NCBI GenBank assembly: GCA_017646225.1 | Contig: JAGCMZ010000160.1 | Span: forward strand, 1 to 9,880 | DNA: 9,880 nucleotides | Direction: 5' to 3' | Source: Paludibacteraceae bacterium | GTDB taxonomy: Bacteria > Bacteroidota > Bacteroidia > Bacteroidales > Paludibacteraceae | Shown here: piece after piece, positions 1-8,085 of the stretch | Position numbering within the stretch: position 1 is the stretch's first letter | Layout: every line of letters starts with the position of its first letter | Notes under the pieces: model-generated | The model's database searches: none | Told to the model about the DNA's origin: nothing | Seen by the model: only the letters and a program-made list of their open reading frames with translations | Program-made: the position numbers and the translations under genes

Positions 1-701
1 ATGTTTCGTACAAAGATTACAAATGGATGATGGAGTTTACCGAAAAGATGCTCGAAAAAATCTGTATGGATGTAAACGGTACCACCGAAGTAAAAATGGG
101 CGATAACATCATTAGCTTTAAAGCTCCTTTTGCTCGCAAAACCATGACCGAGGCTATTAAAGACTTTACGGGTATTGATATTACCGGTATGGACGAAGCT
201 CAACTACGCGATGTTTGCAAGCAATTGCACATTGAAGTAGACGAAACCATGGGCAAAGGCAAGTTGATTGACGAAATCTTTGGCGAAAAATGCGAAGGTA
301 ACTACATTCAACCTACCTTTATTACCGATTATCCCATCGAAATGTCGCCACTTTGCAAACGCCACCGCGAAAATCCTGAGCTTACCGAACGTTTTGAGTT
401 GATGGTAAACGGCAAAGAGTTGGCCAATGCTTACTCAGAGCTTAACGACCCCATCGATCAATTGGAACGCTTCCAAGAACAATTGCGCTTGAGCGAAAAA
501 GGCGACGACGAAGCCATGTTTATTGATATGGACTTTGTGCGTGCGTTAGAATACGGTATGCCTCCTACATCGGGTATGGGCATTGGTATGGACCGTTTGG
601 TAATGCTTATGACTGGCCAAACCACCATCCAAGAAGTATTGTTCTTCCCACAAATGAAACCCGAAAAGCAAGTTAAGAGTCAAGAATCAACCGAAGAATA
701 A
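1..701 (+). CDS. lysS: Lysyl-tRNA synthetase, class II, C-terminal part (5' end outside window)
   Basis: Attaches lysine to tRNA-Lys in the cytoplasm using ATP. The reading frame is open from base 3 (codons reading VSYKDYKW) with no start, so the gene enters from the left and about 232 C-terminal residues are visible. The ATG at base 27 lies inside the catalytic domain and is not the true start. Visible marks of the class II catalytic core are PTFITDYPIEMSPL followed by the ERFELMVNG and ELANAYSELNDP blocks typical of bacterial LysS. Motif 3 is seen as GMGIGMDRLVML, whose Arg contacts ATP, followed by LFFPQMKPE. The protein ends soon after motif 3 with a short charged tail and no extra domain. 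The N-terminal OB-fold that binds the anticodon should lie upstream. The stop is 7 bases before gpsA, suggesting cotranscription. Identification is secure. Confidence 0.96.
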   Translation, partial: VSYKDYKWMMEFTEKMLEKICMDVNGTTEVKMGDNIISFKAPFARKTMTEAIKDFTGIDITGMDEAQLRDVCKQLHIEVDETMGKGKLIDEIFGEKCEGNYIQPTFITDYPIEMSPLCKRHRENPELTERFELMVNGKELANAYSELNDPIDQLERFQEQLRLSEKGDDEAMFIDMDFVRALEYGMPPTSGMGIGMDRLVMLMTGQTTIQEVLFFPQMKPEKQVKSQESTEE

Positions 702-708
702 TATTCTC

Positions 709-1710
709 ATGTTGTCCAATTCACCAAGAATCTGTATCATGGGCGGTGGTAGCTGGGCTACAGCTATTGCTAAAATTGCCAAACAAGGCGGTCAACGCAT
801 CAATTGGTACATGCGTCGTCCCGAACAAATTGAAAAGTTCAAAGAAACGGGTAGCAATCCATCGTACTTAACGGGTGTTCAGTTTGATGTCAAAAAGATT
901 AAGTTCTATTCAAACATCAACCTAGCCATCAAGAATTCTGATATTTTGGTATTTGCCATGCCTTCTCCTTTCTTAAAGGGCCACTTGGCAAAAATCAATG
1001 TTCCGCTGCAAGGCAAAAAAATTATATCGGCCATTAAGGGTATTGTCCCCGACGAGAATATGATCGTAACCGACTATTTTACCAGTCGTTATGGCATTGA
1101 TCCACAAGATATTGCCGTAATAGCCGGTCCTTGCCATGCCGAAGAAGTGGCCTTGGAACGCTTGTCGTACCTCACCGTGGGTTCTAAGAACCTAGAGTTT
1201 GCACAAGCCTTTGCCGACAGAATTGCCAACCCCATGCTAAAAACATCCGTTTCGACCGACGTACGCGGCATTGAATACGGCTCGGTGCTTAAAAACGTGT
1301 ATGCCATTGCATCGGGTATTTGCCACGGGCTAAAATACGGCGATAACTTCCAAGCCATCTTGGTATCGAATAGCATCCGCGAAATGGCACGCTTTGTAGA
1401 AGCTGCGGCTAGCGACGATACCCGTAACATCGAAGATGCCGCTTATTTGGGCGACTTGTTGGTAACGGCTTACTCTAAATTTAGCCGCAACCGTATGTTC
1501 GGTTCAATGATTGGCAAAGGCTATTCGGTAAAATCGTCGCAACTAGAAATGGAAATGATTGCCGAAGGTTACTATGCTACCAAGTGTATCAAAGAAATAA
1601 ACGAAGAATTTAAAGTGGATATGCCTATTTTAGAAGCTTGTTACAATATTTTGTACGAACGCATATCGCCCAACATCGAAATTAAATTTTTGACAGAAAA
1701 AATTAGATAA
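709..1710 (+). CDS. gpsA: Glycerol-3-phosphate dehydrogenase [NAD(P)+]
   Basis: Reduces dihydroxyacetone phosphate to sn-glycerol-3-phosphate, the backbone for membrane phospholipids; cytoplasmic. The protein has 333 residues, a normal length. The N-terminal Rossmann fold shows the dinucleotide loop GGGSWATA (residues 12-19). SAIKG (about 107-111) and [10 protein letters not shown] (139-148) follow; the usual family form is GPSFAxE, so Cys replaces Ser here, a variant I recall from Bacteroidota. The C-terminal helical domain holds the catalytic Lys in [11 protein letters not shown] (about 193-203, K195) and the substrate-binding block [17 protein letters not shown] (246-262). The ATG at 709 is chosen because the glycine-rich loop follows at a normal distance. 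It sits between lysS (7 bases) and pgi (17 bases), probably one operon linking glycolytic intermediates to lipid synthesis. No Shine-Dalgarno motif is seen. Confidence 0.97.
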   Translation: MLSNSPRICIMGGGSWATAIAKIAKQGGQRINWYMRRPEQIEKFKETGSNPSYLTGVQFDVKKIKFYSNINLAIKNSDILVFAMPSPFLKGHLAKINVPLQGKKIISAIKGIVPDENMIVTDYFTSRYGIDPQDIAVIAGPCHAEEVALERLSYLTVGSKNLEFAQAFADRIANPMLKTSVSTDVRGIEYGSVLKNVYAIASGICHGLKYGDNFQAILVSNSIREMARFVEAAASDDTRNIEDAAYLGDLLVTAYSKFSRNRMFGSMIGKGYSVKSSQLEMEMIAEGYYATKCIKEINEEFKVDMPILEACYNILYERISPNIEIKFLTEKIR

Positions 1711-1727
1711 TCATAAAATTAAACAAC

Positions 1728-3068
1728 ATGCAAGACATTAAATTATCGATCGAAAATTGTTTAGGTTTTGTGTCGGAAGAAACCATTAAAGGTTTTGAAG
1801 CACAAGTGAAAAGCAGCGCAGCAACCCTAGAAGCAGGTACCGGTTTGGGTAACGACTTTTTGGGCTGGTTGCACTTACCATCGTCTATTACCCCTGAGTT
1901 TTTAGACGATATTCAAGAAACCGCTAACTATTTGCGCGAAAACTGCGAAGTGGTGGTTGTGGCTGGTATTGGTGGTAGCTACTTGGGTGCTAAAGCCGTT
2001 ATCGACTCGCTATCTAACAGCTTTGAATGGTTGCAACCTAACAAACCTGTAATGGTTTACGCAGGTAACAACATTGGCGAAGACTATTTGGCAGAACTTT
2101 GCGAATTCTTAAAAGGCAAAAAATTCGGTATTATCAACATTTCTAAATCGGGTACTACTACCGAAACTGCTTTGGCATTCCGCTTGCTAAAAACTCAATT
2201 GGAAGAACAAGCAGGTAAAGAAGCTGCTCAAAAACTGATTGTAGCGGTTACCGATAAAGCAAAAGGTGCTTTGCGTACCTTGGCTACCCAAGAAGGTTAC
2301 AAAACTTACGTAATTCCAGACAACGTAGGTGGTCGTTTCTCGGTGCTTACTCCTGTAGGTTTGTTGCCTATTGCAGTGGCTGGATTGGACGTTCGTCAAT
2401 TGGTAGCTGGTGCTCAACGCATGGAACAAGTTTGCGGTGTTGATACGCCATTTATGGAAAACCCTGCTGCTGTTTATGCTGCTACCCGCAACGCCTTGTA
2501 TCAAAACGGTAAAAAAATTGAAATCTTAGTAAACTACCAACCTAAATTGCACTTCTTTGCCGAATGGTGGAAACAACTTTATGGCGAAAGCGAAGGCAAA
2601 GACGGCAAAGGTATCTTTAATGCTGCTGTAGACTTTACTACTGACTTGCACTCAATGGGTCAATGGATTCAAGAAGGCGAACGTACCATTTTTGAAACCG
2701 TTATCTCTATCAATACTCCTAACAAAACCTTGGTTATTCCATCGGACGAAGCTAACCTAGATGGTCTAAACTTCTTGGCTGGCAAACGTGTAGACGAAGT
2801 AAACAAAATGGCCGAACTAGGTACCATGCTAGCACACGTAGACGGTGGCGTACCTAACATGAAAATTGAAGTTCCTGAACTAAATGCTTACTACATTGGT
2901 CAGCTTATCTACTTCTTTGAAAAAGCTTGCGGCATCAGCGGTTACTTGCTAGAAGTAAACCCATTCAACCAACCCGGTGTAGAAGCTTACAAAAAGAACA
3001 TGTTTGCGTTGCTAGAAAAACCTGGTTACGAAAAAGAAACTGAGGCAATCAAAGCTCGCTTGAAATAA
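1728..3068 (+). CDS. pgi: Glucose-6-phosphate isomerase
   Basis: Interconverts glucose-6-phosphate and fructose-6-phosphate in glycolysis and gluconeogenesis. The 446-residue length matches the short bacterial (Bacillus-type) PGI rather than the roughly 550-residue E. coli form. Motifs in order are [11 protein letters not shown] (80-90), the sugar-phosphate loop [11 protein letters not shown] (138-148), [12 protein letters not shown] (200-211, PGI signature 1), [10 protein letters not shown] (286-295, with the probable catalytic Glu), DLHSMGQW with His308, and [12 protein letters not shown] (411-422) with the C-terminal catalytic Lys (signature 2). Codon use looks biased to a small set (GGT, AAC, GAA, CAA), which would fit high expression (impression, not calculated). 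It is the last gene of the lysS-gpsA-pgi run and is followed 14 bases later by a strong terminator hairpin. The start is ATG preceded by an A-rich stretch. Confidence 0.97.
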   Translation: MQDIKLSIENCLGFVSEETIKGFEAQVKSSAATLEAGTGLGNDFLGWLHLPSSITPEFLDDIQETANYLRENCEVVVVAGIGGSYLGAKAVIDSLSNSFEWLQPNKPVMVYAGNNIGEDYLAELCEFLKGKKFGIINISKSGTTTETALAFRLLKTQLEEQAGKEAAQKLIVAVTDKAKGALRTLATQEGYKTYVIPDNVGGRFSVLTPVGLLPIAVAGLDVRQLVAGAQRMEQVCGVDTPFMENPAAVYAATRNALYQNGKKIEILVNYQPKLHFFAEWWKQLYGESEGKDGKGIFNAAVDFTTDLHSMGQWIQEGERTIFETVISINTPNKTLVIPSDEANLDGLNFLAGKRVDEVNKMAELGTMLAHVDGGVPNMKIEVPELNAYYIGQLIYFFEKACGISGYLLEVNPFNQPGVEAYKKNMFALLEKPGYEKETEAIKARLK

Positions 3069-3082
3069 TATGACTGATCTAT

Positions 3083-3119
3083 AAAAACCCCACTGCTCTG
3101 TTGAGTAGTGGGGTTTTTT
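3083..3119. terminator. Bidirectional intrinsic terminator between convergent genes
   Basis: CCCCACTGCTC (3088-3098) pairs with GAGTAGTGGGG (3103-3113) with one G-T wobble around a TGTT loop. Flanking A5 (3083-3087) and T6 (3114-3119) extend the stem and give a U-run in either direction. It lies 14 bases after the pgi stop and 16 bases beyond the stop of the phosphate transporter gene on the other strand, so it can end transcripts from both sides. Confidence 0.9.
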
Positions 3120-3135
3120 ATGATGGTGGTGTCTA

Positions 3136-4869
3136 TTACTTATGTCCAAAGGCTTTTTTGAGGGCTTGTGAGATGTTGATGATGAAATCGCCCATGCGTT
3201 CTAGCTCGCCCACAATGTCCATGTAGTACACGCTGGTTTGGTAGTTTTTGCCGCCAACTTCAAGGGCTTCAATTTCCGCTTCGCGCAGTTGGTTTCTGAG
3301 GTTATTGATGTTTTCTTCGGCTTGGTAGGCGTTGGCGATGTTGGTGAGGGTGCCGTTGTGTGCGGCCTCTAGATTGGTAAGCATCACGCCATACGCCTCG
3401 TCTACCATTTGCACCATCGAGGCTATTTTCTCAAGGGTGCCCTCGTCAAAGGTTTTGTTGTGGATGTTGCGTCTGGAAAGGATGCGGCTAATGGCCTCGC
3501 CCGAGTCGCCCAACGATTCTAGCTCGCCAATAATCTTGTACATGGCTTTTACCCGCATCGAGGTGGTTTGGCTAATGTCGCCCATCGATACGCCGTTTAA
3601 GAAGGCTGCAATTTCGTACTCAATTTTATCGGAAATTTCTTCGTACTTGACTAGCTTAATGCGCAACTCCTCAAACTTGTTGCTATCTTTTTCTGCAATG
3701 GTTTGTTGTACGTAACCCAGCCCTTTGCGCGATATTTGAGCAAAATGAATGATTTCGTTAAACGCTTGTTCTGACGAAAGTTCTGGGGTAGCTAGCGGGC
3801 CCGCCGAAATGTATTTCAGCCTAAAGGTTTCGTTGTCTTTGTTTTTAGGTGCTTTGATGATCCATACCACGGCCTTTTCGATGTATTTGATAAACCAAAT
3901 GAGCAAGAAGGTATTAATGGTATTAAATAAGGTGTGCAGCATGGATAACCCGTATAGGGCAGCCGTTGCTTGGGGCGATGCGGCGCCGTTTACTGCAAAA
4001 CCGTCGGCAGCAGGGTTGGGTAGACCAAATAACTCAATGATGTAGCCCACCAAGGCAAGGAAGGGTTGGAATAGTATTAACGCCCATACAACGCCAAATA
4101 CGTTAAAGATGGTGTGCGACATAGCGGCACGTTTGGCCGATGTGTTACCCACTGCAGCAGCGATGTTGGCCGTAATGGTGGTACCAATGTTTTCGCCTAG
4201 CACCATGGCGCAGGCCATGCTAAAGGGAATCCACCCCATGCTGAGCATAATAAGCGTAATAGCCATGGTGGCCGACGACGACTGAATGACCAAAGTCAGT
4301 ACGGTGCCAAAGGCCAAGAAAATAAGCACCGAACCAAAACCGTAGCTCGACCAACTTTTTACAAATTCCAAAACCTGGGGTGTCTCGTCCAAATTAGGAA
4401 CTGATTCTTTCATAAACGAAAGCCCTAAGAACAACAAGCAGAAACCCACAATGAGTTCGCCAATGTTTTGTCGTTGGTTCTTTTTTGAAATCGAAAAAAG
4501 GAATCCCAAAGCCATCAGTGGAATGGCCAGGATAGAAATGTCGGCCTTAAAGCCCAACCACGATACCAGCCAAGCGGTTACGGTGGTACCAATGTTGGCC
4601 CCCATAATAACGCTAATGGCTTGTGCTAGGGTTAGTAATCCTGCGTTTACAAAGCTCACCACCATCACTGTGGTAGCCGACGATGACTGTATAATTGAGG
4701 TAATACCAAGTCCGGTTAATACGCCTTTAAATGGGTTGGAGGTCATGGCCGACAAAAAGCTGCGCAGTTTGTTGCCCGATGCCTTTTGAAGTCCCGAACT
4801 CATTAAATTCATGCCGTATAGGAACATACCCAGTGCTCCTAACAGCGTAAAAATCTGTAGAATTTGCAT
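3136..4869 (-). CDS. Na+/phosphate cotransporter (NptA/PNaS family) with C-terminal PhoU-like domain
   Basis: Predicted inner-membrane sodium-driven phosphate importer, 577 residues. The N-terminal part (about 1-335) is hydrophobic with multiple membrane segments. It contains the two inverted repeats of the family: QSSSATT (61-67) with GANIGTT (90-96), and QSSSATM (196-202) with GENIGTT (225-231). The QSSS motifs form the sodium/phosphate path in known NaPi-II proteins. The cytoplasmic C-terminal part (about 365-575) is helical and PhoU-like, with paired acidic motifs ELESLGD (449-455) and ELERMGD (555-561) matching PhoU metal-cluster motifs. The same architecture is seen in E. coli YjbB. The start ATG at 4869 leads straight into the first membrane helix. 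It lies 59 bases downstream of the orphan gene on the same strand. I see no clear TAnnTTTG box in that gap, so cotranscription is possible. Exact substrate and direction of transport are inferred from family. Confidence 0.92.
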   Translation of the reverse strand: MQILQIFTLLGALGMFLYGMNLMSSGLQKASGNKLRSFLSAMTSNPFKGVLTGLGITSIIQSSSATTVMVVSFVNAGLLTLAQAISVIMGANIGTTVTAWLVSWLGFKADISILAIPLMALGFLFSISKKNQRQNIGELIVGFCLLFLGLSFMKESVPNLDETPQVLEFVKSWSSYGFGSVLIFLAFGTVLTLVIQSSSATMAITLIMLSMGWIPFSMACAMVLGENIGTTITANIAAAVGNTSAKRAAMSHTIFNVFGVVWALILFQPFLALVGYIIELFGLPNPAADGFAVNGAASPQATAALYGLSMLHTLFNTINTFLLIWFIKYIEKAVVWIIKAPKNKDNETFRLKYISAGPLATPELSSEQAFNEIIHFAQISRKGLGYVQQTIAEKDSNKFEELRIKLVKYEEISDKIEYEIAAFLNGVSMGDISQTTSMRVKAMYKIIGELESLGDSGEAISRILSRRNIHNKTFDEGTLEKIASMVQMVDEAYGVMLTNLEAAHNGTLTNIANAYQAEENINNLRNQLREAEIEALEVGGKNYQTSVYYMDIVGELERMGDFIINISQALKKAFGHK

Positions 4870-4928
4870 GTTTTATTTATTTAACTAATTGTGTTCTAAA
4901 AGGTTGTAAGTTTATGTAGAACCGTTAG

Positions 4929-5312
4929 CTAAATAACAAGTTTACCAAGGCTGATAAGATAATGTGCAGACTTGGTAACAAGCGATGGAAAATTTAAGGA
5001 GTTATTAGAATTACTTACAAAATGCGAATGCATAAATCCTTTATTGCTCCATCCAGAAGAGTAGGAGTAACGAAGGGTATGATAGTTTCGTTTTTGAGTG
5101 TTTTGTAAACGCAACAGACTGCTACCCGATGTTTGTTGGGGAAGGCATAGGTCTGCGTGGGCTGAGGCTATAGACAGGTAATGAACATCTACTTCGGGGG
5201 TGGTAGTTGGTTGCTGACTTTCTGCAGTAGGAAAGTCAGTTTTTTCTGCGCTACTATCAAAGGCGATGGTAGCAAAAGCAGCAAAAGCGAGGTATAGTAG
5301 CCAGTTTTTCAC
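4929..5312 (-). CDS. Small exported orphan protein (hypothetical)
   Basis: About 127 residues if it starts at GTG 5312. The N-terminus has a Lys followed by a hydrophobic stretch WLLYLAFAAFATIAF and then polar DSSAEKTD, which fits a signal peptide or single anchor. The rest is rich in Ser, Asn, Thr and Gln, with one Cys in LCLPQQTSGSSLLRLQ and the C-terminal end HYLISLGKLVI. That combination reminds me of small uncharacterised Bacteroidales proteins ending in LGKLII-like tails, but this is recollection, not a search. The frame stays open upstream to 5471, but that part runs through the ligase terminator and into the ligase gene. ATG 5351 overlaps the -7 box at 5341-5348, so GTG, preceded by GGAG about 11 bases upstream, is the better start. 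ATG 5351 (140 residues) remains an alternative. Function unknown. It lies upstream of the phosphate transporter on the same strand. Confidence 0.6.
   Translation of the reverse strand: MKNWLLYLAFAAFATIAFDSSAEKTDFPTAESQQPTTTPEVDVHYLSIASAHADLCLPQQTSGSSLLRLQNTQKRNYHTLRYSYSSGWSNKGFMHSHFVSNSNNSLNFPSLVTKSAHYLISLGKLVI
5214..5245 (+). other. Terminator-like hairpin plus T-run inside the orphan gene, antisense
   Basis: CTGACTTTC (5214-5222) pairs perfectly with GAAAGTCAG (5231-5239) around an 8-base loop, followed by six T (5240-5245) on the + strand. This has the form of an intrinsic terminator for a transcript running against the orphan gene, but no + strand gene or convincing + strand promoter is visible upstream. 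In the orphan mRNA the same stem would lie about 70-100 bases after the GTG start, just after the signal-peptide codons. Role unknown. Confidence 0.5.
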
Positions 5313-5340
5313 TCGGATAAATGCTCCGTAATTCCCTTTA

Positions 5341-5348
5341 CAAATATA
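5341..5348 (-). promoter_or_regulatory. Bacteroidota-type -7 box for the orphan gene
   Basis: On the minus strand the sequence reads TATATTTG, a full match to TAnnTTTG. No good TTG is seen at the expected -33 distance, so the promoter is incomplete by consensus. Transcription would begin near 5333, leaving a leader of about 20 bases before GTG 5312. It lies just downstream of the ligase terminator, as expected for a new transcription unit. Confidence 0.55.
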
Positions 5349-5382
5349 CATTTTTACCCAATAATCACCTTGTTTAAGGCAT

Positions 5383-5418
5383 AAAAAAACGGCAACTTCG
5401 GGGTAGAAGTGCCGTTTT
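5383..5418 (-). terminator. Intrinsic terminator of the acpP-fabF-rnc-ligase operon
   Basis: Read on the minus strand, AAAACGGCACTTC (5418-5406) pairs with GAAGTTGCCGTTTT (5399-5386), with one bulged base and a 6-base loop. It ends in a run of seven T (5389-5383). It lies 28 bases after the ligase stop codon. The stem also has four T on the other side, but that run is short, so termination is likely mainly in the ligase direction. Confidence 0.85.
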
Positions 5419-5445
5419 CTCTTATCTTGTAACGTTATTGATACA

Positions 5446-7263
5446 TTAATCAACAGGATACATCGCATCAATTTCTTTAGCGAACAATTCGTATACTACC
5501 TTACGTTTAATTTTTAAGGTATTGGTAAGGTGACCTTGCTCCATGGTGAAAGGTTTTTCGAGCAAAGTAATGCGTTTGATTTGTTCGTAACGTGCCAAAC
5601 CTTGGTTACGGGTATTTACCATACCTTCATACAAGGCAATGATTTCGGGGTGTTGAATGAGTTCGGCGCGTGTGGTATAGTTGATGCCTTTGTTTTTAGC
5701 GATGGGTTCCAATGCGGTGTAATCGGGAACAATGAGCATCGAAACGTATTTGCGTTCGTTACCAATGGCAACGGCTTGTTCTACCAATGCGTCGTCGCAA
5801 ATAATGCTCTCTAGCATTTGTGGGGCAATGTACTTGCCGCCAGCGGTTTTAAACAAGTCTTTGATACGTTCGGTAATGTACAAGTTATTTTCCATATCAA
5901 GGTAACCAGCATCGCCAGTTCTAAAGAATCCATCTTCGGTAAAGGCTTCTTTGTTGGCATCGGGGCGTTTGTAGTAACCTGCAGTAATGGTTTTACCTTT
6001 TAGCAAGATTTCGCCTTCGCTCGATATTTTTACTTGCAAATCGGGGATGATTTTACCCACCGAACCGATGATGTAGTTTCTCATGTGAGCATCGTAGCAA
6101 CATACGGTTGCGCAAGATTCGGTTAGACCGTAACCATAGCAAATCTTAATGTCCAATGCGTGCAAGAATTCATTGATTTCGTCCGATAAGCGAGCACCAG
6201 CAACGGGGAACAAGCGTCCATTGTCAATACCAGCTACCTTTTTCACCTTGTTGAACAGTGGTTTGGCAATGAGTTTGTAAGGCAAACCAATTTTCATGGG
6301 CGAGCATTTGCCGTAGCGTTTGTATTCCAAGTTGCGTTTGTAACCCAACTTAATAGAGTAGCGGAATAGTTTTTGTACAAGGCTAGGGCTAGACTCAATT
6401 TTAGCTTGTACCGCTGCGTACACTTTTTCCCAATAACGAGGAACGGCGCACATAACCGTAGGACGTACCTCTGGCATGATGCTAGCAATAGCAGCAGTGT
6501 CTTTGTTTACGTACACTTGAATGCCTTTTTGTAGGCAGAAATAGGTCCATGCACGTTCAAAAACGTGGGTAAGTGGTAAGAAACACATCGAGGTGTCTTT
6601 GTCCGATAGCATGTCCAGCAGAATGTTGTGTGTACGCATAATTTCGCTGTAGTTGTACTGGTGCAGCATAACGCCTTTGGGCTGACCAGTAGTACCCGAT
6701 GTGTACAAAATATTAACCAAATCGTCTTGTGTACTCAAGGCTCTGCGTTGGTTAATAATTTCGGTGTTGGGGTTCTTTTTGCCTATTTCCAAATAATCTT
6801 TTAGGCTGATACCACCTTTTACGCCTTTCAAATCTACCGCCGACGACATGGCCACAACGGTGTGCAAGGTTTTAGAGGTTTTTAGAACTTCGCATGCGAT
6901 GTCGTATTGGTACTGATCGCCTGTAAAAATAACACCAATCTCAGAGTCGTCTACAATAAATTCAATCTGAGAGGTGGTAGAGTTAGCATACATGGGTACC
7001 GATACCGCATGTACTGCGTAATTAGCAAAATCGGCCATAATGGATTCTGGCATGTTAGGGGCAAAAATACCCACTTTTTCTTCCGATTTTACTTTCGATT
7101 CGATAAGTGCTCCTGCCAACGTTTCTACCTTTTCATAAAATTCGTTCCATGAAACAGGAAGCCACTTTTTGCTTAGTGCATCACGGTAAAACATCGCCGC
7201 GCGCTTTCCATACTTCTTAACCTGATCGCTAAGCAGGGTTGATAACTGAAATGGTTTTTGCAT
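5446..7263 (-). CDS. Long-chain fatty acid-CoA ligase (AMP-forming)
   Basis: Activates free fatty acids to acyl-CoA through an acyl-adenylate; cytoplasmic or membrane-associated. 605 residues, the usual length for the FAA1-like long-chain acyl-CoA synthetase branch. Adenylate-forming motifs appear in order: the phosphate loop YTSGTTGQPKGVML (187-200), LPLTHVFER (229-237), YGYGLTES (376-383), FFRTGDAGYL (446-455) with the ATP-ribose Asp451, ITERIKDLFKTAGGKYIAP (463-481) where the domain hinge falls, and LTNTLKIKR (579-587) with the probable catalytic C-terminal Lys584. All key residues are present, so the enzyme should be active. ATG 7263 starts 21 bases after the rnc stop, making this the last gene of the acpP-fabF-rnc operon; a terminator follows. 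Chain-length preference, and whether it serves uptake, recycling or degradation of fatty acids, cannot be told from sequence. No membrane segment or signal peptide is evident. Confidence 0.93.
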   Translation of the reverse strand: MQKPFQLSTLLSDQVKKYGKRAAMFYRDALSKKWLPVSWNEFYEKVETLAGALIESKVKSEEKVGIFAPNMPESIMADFANYAVHAVSVPMYANSTTSQIEFIVDDSEIGVIFTGDQYQYDIACEVLKTSKTLHTVVAMSSAVDLKGVKGGISLKDYLEIGKKNPNTEIINQRRALSTQDDLVNILYTSGTTGQPKGVMLHQYNYSEIMRTHNILLDMLSDKDTSMCFLPLTHVFERAWTYFCLQKGIQVYVNKDTAAIASIMPEVRPTVMCAVPRYWEKVYAAVQAKIESSPSLVQKLFRYSIKLGYKRNLEYKRYGKCSPMKIGLPYKLIAKPLFNKVKKVAGIDNGRLFPVAGARLSDEINEFLHALDIKICYGYGLTESCATVCCYDAHMRNYIIGSVGKIIPDLQVKISSEGEILLKGKTITAGYYKRPDANKEAFTEDGFFRTGDAGYLDMENNLYITERIKDLFKTAGGKYIAPQMLESIICDDALVEQAVAIGNERKYVSMLIVPDYTALEPIAKNKGINYTTRAELIQHPEIIALYEGMVNTRNQGLARYEQIKRITLLEKPFTMEQGHLTNTLKIKRKVVYELFAKEIDAMYPVD

Positions 7264-7284
7264 AAAATATAAATTATGGATGCA

Positions 7285-8067
7285 TCATATCGTCGATACA
7301 TCCGCTTTAATTTGATTGAGTTGCACCTTGAAGCTTTTTCTTTTAATGGTCGATAAAGCTTCGTTGCAGGCTTTTTGCTCCGCCTCTTTTTTGCTCTTAC
7401 CCATGCCTTCGCCCACAAGAATATCCTCTACATACAATTTGGCCTGGAAAGAGACAATGGTTTTGTTGGTATCGTTCGATACAGGGGTGTGGTCAAAACG
7501 ATAGGTTACCTTTCTACGTTGTGTCCACTCTATGAATTTCGATTTAAAATTAATTTCCCAACGACTCAAACGCTGCATGTCTAGCTTTTGTTCGCGGATT
7601 AATTTTAACATGAATTTTTTGCAATAGGCATACCCTCTGTCTAGGTAGATGGCGCCTATCAAAGCTTCAAAAGCATTTCCATTGATATGGCCTTCGTTGT
7701 TGTTGCGTCCCTTGTTATTGCTCATAATAAGGGGTTGCAAACCAATCTCAACAGCCAATTTGTCCAATGTATCTCGTTGTACAAGCTTTGAGCGCAAAGT
7801 GGTTAGCTCTCCTTCGCGTTGTTCGGGAAATTCGTGGTATATGATATCCGAAACAACAGAACTTAAAATAGAATCACCCAAAAATTCAAGTCGTTCGTTG
7901 TTGTATAACTTGTCTTTAGGTCGGTTGGTGTTGCTAGAACGGTGACGCAACGCCAATTTGTATATCTCTAAATCGATAGGAGAGAAACCCAGTATCTTTT
8001 TTAAATGAGAATACGGTTCCTCTCTTTTGAAAGCGAACCGTACTCTACCAAAAATATTTTTAATCAA
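7285..8067 (-). CDS. rnc: Ribonuclease III
   Basis: Cleaves double-stranded RNA, including rRNA precursors and structured mRNAs. 260 residues. The nuclease domain carries the signature NNERLEFLGDSIL (56-68) with acidic residues Glu58, Glu61 and Asp65, corresponding to E. coli Glu38, Glu41 and Asp45. GNAFEALIGAIYLD (130-143) supplies Glu134, the E. coli Glu117 equivalent. The position equivalent to E. coli Asp114 is Asn131. The double-stranded RNA binding domain spans about 173-243, from NFKSKFIEWTQ to GMGKSKKEAEQKACNEAL, followed by a basic tail. The start is TTG at 8067: no ATG or GTG start precedes the nuclease domain in this frame, and the frame is closed upstream by the fabF stop TAA (8088-8086), which is in the same frame seven codons away. 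The encoded N-terminus MIKNIFGRVRFAFKREEPY resembles what I recall of Bacteroides RNase III. Stop codon is TGA. Confidence 0.95.
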   Translation of the reverse strand: MIKNIFGRVRFAFKREEPYSHLKKILGFSPIDLEIYKLALRHRSSNTNRPKDKLYNNERLEFLGDSILSSVVSDIIYHEFPEQREGELTTLRSKLVQRDTLDKLAVEIGLQPLIMSNNKGRNNNEGHINGNAFEALIGAIYLDRGYAYCKKFMLKLIREQKLDMQRLSRWEINFKSKFIEWTQRRKVTYRFDHTPVSNDTNKTIVSFQAKLYVEDILVGEGMGKSKKEAEQKACNEALSTIKRKSFKVQLNQIKADVSTI

Positions 8068-8085
8068 TTTTGTACAAGTAAAGGT

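Noticed and set aside
1089..1430. 113-residue open frame antisense to gpsA
   Set aside because: It lies wholly within gpsA, whose frame carries all family motifs; the antisense product resembles nothing known.
3332..4789. Three open frames of about 98-127 residues on the + strand opposite the phosphate transporter
   Set aside because: All are shadows of the transporter gene, with no promoter or recognisable domain.
4942..4978. Inverted repeat TTACCAAG / CTTGGTAA with a 21-base loop at the 3' end of the orphan gene
   Set aside because: The loop is long, there is no T-run next to it, and it falls in codons for the C-terminus, so it is not a convincing terminator.
5313..5471. N-terminal extension of the orphan frame up to ATG 5471
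   Set aside because: It would start inside the ligase gene and run through the ligase terminator and the -7 box at 5341-5348; GTG 5312 fits an export signal better.
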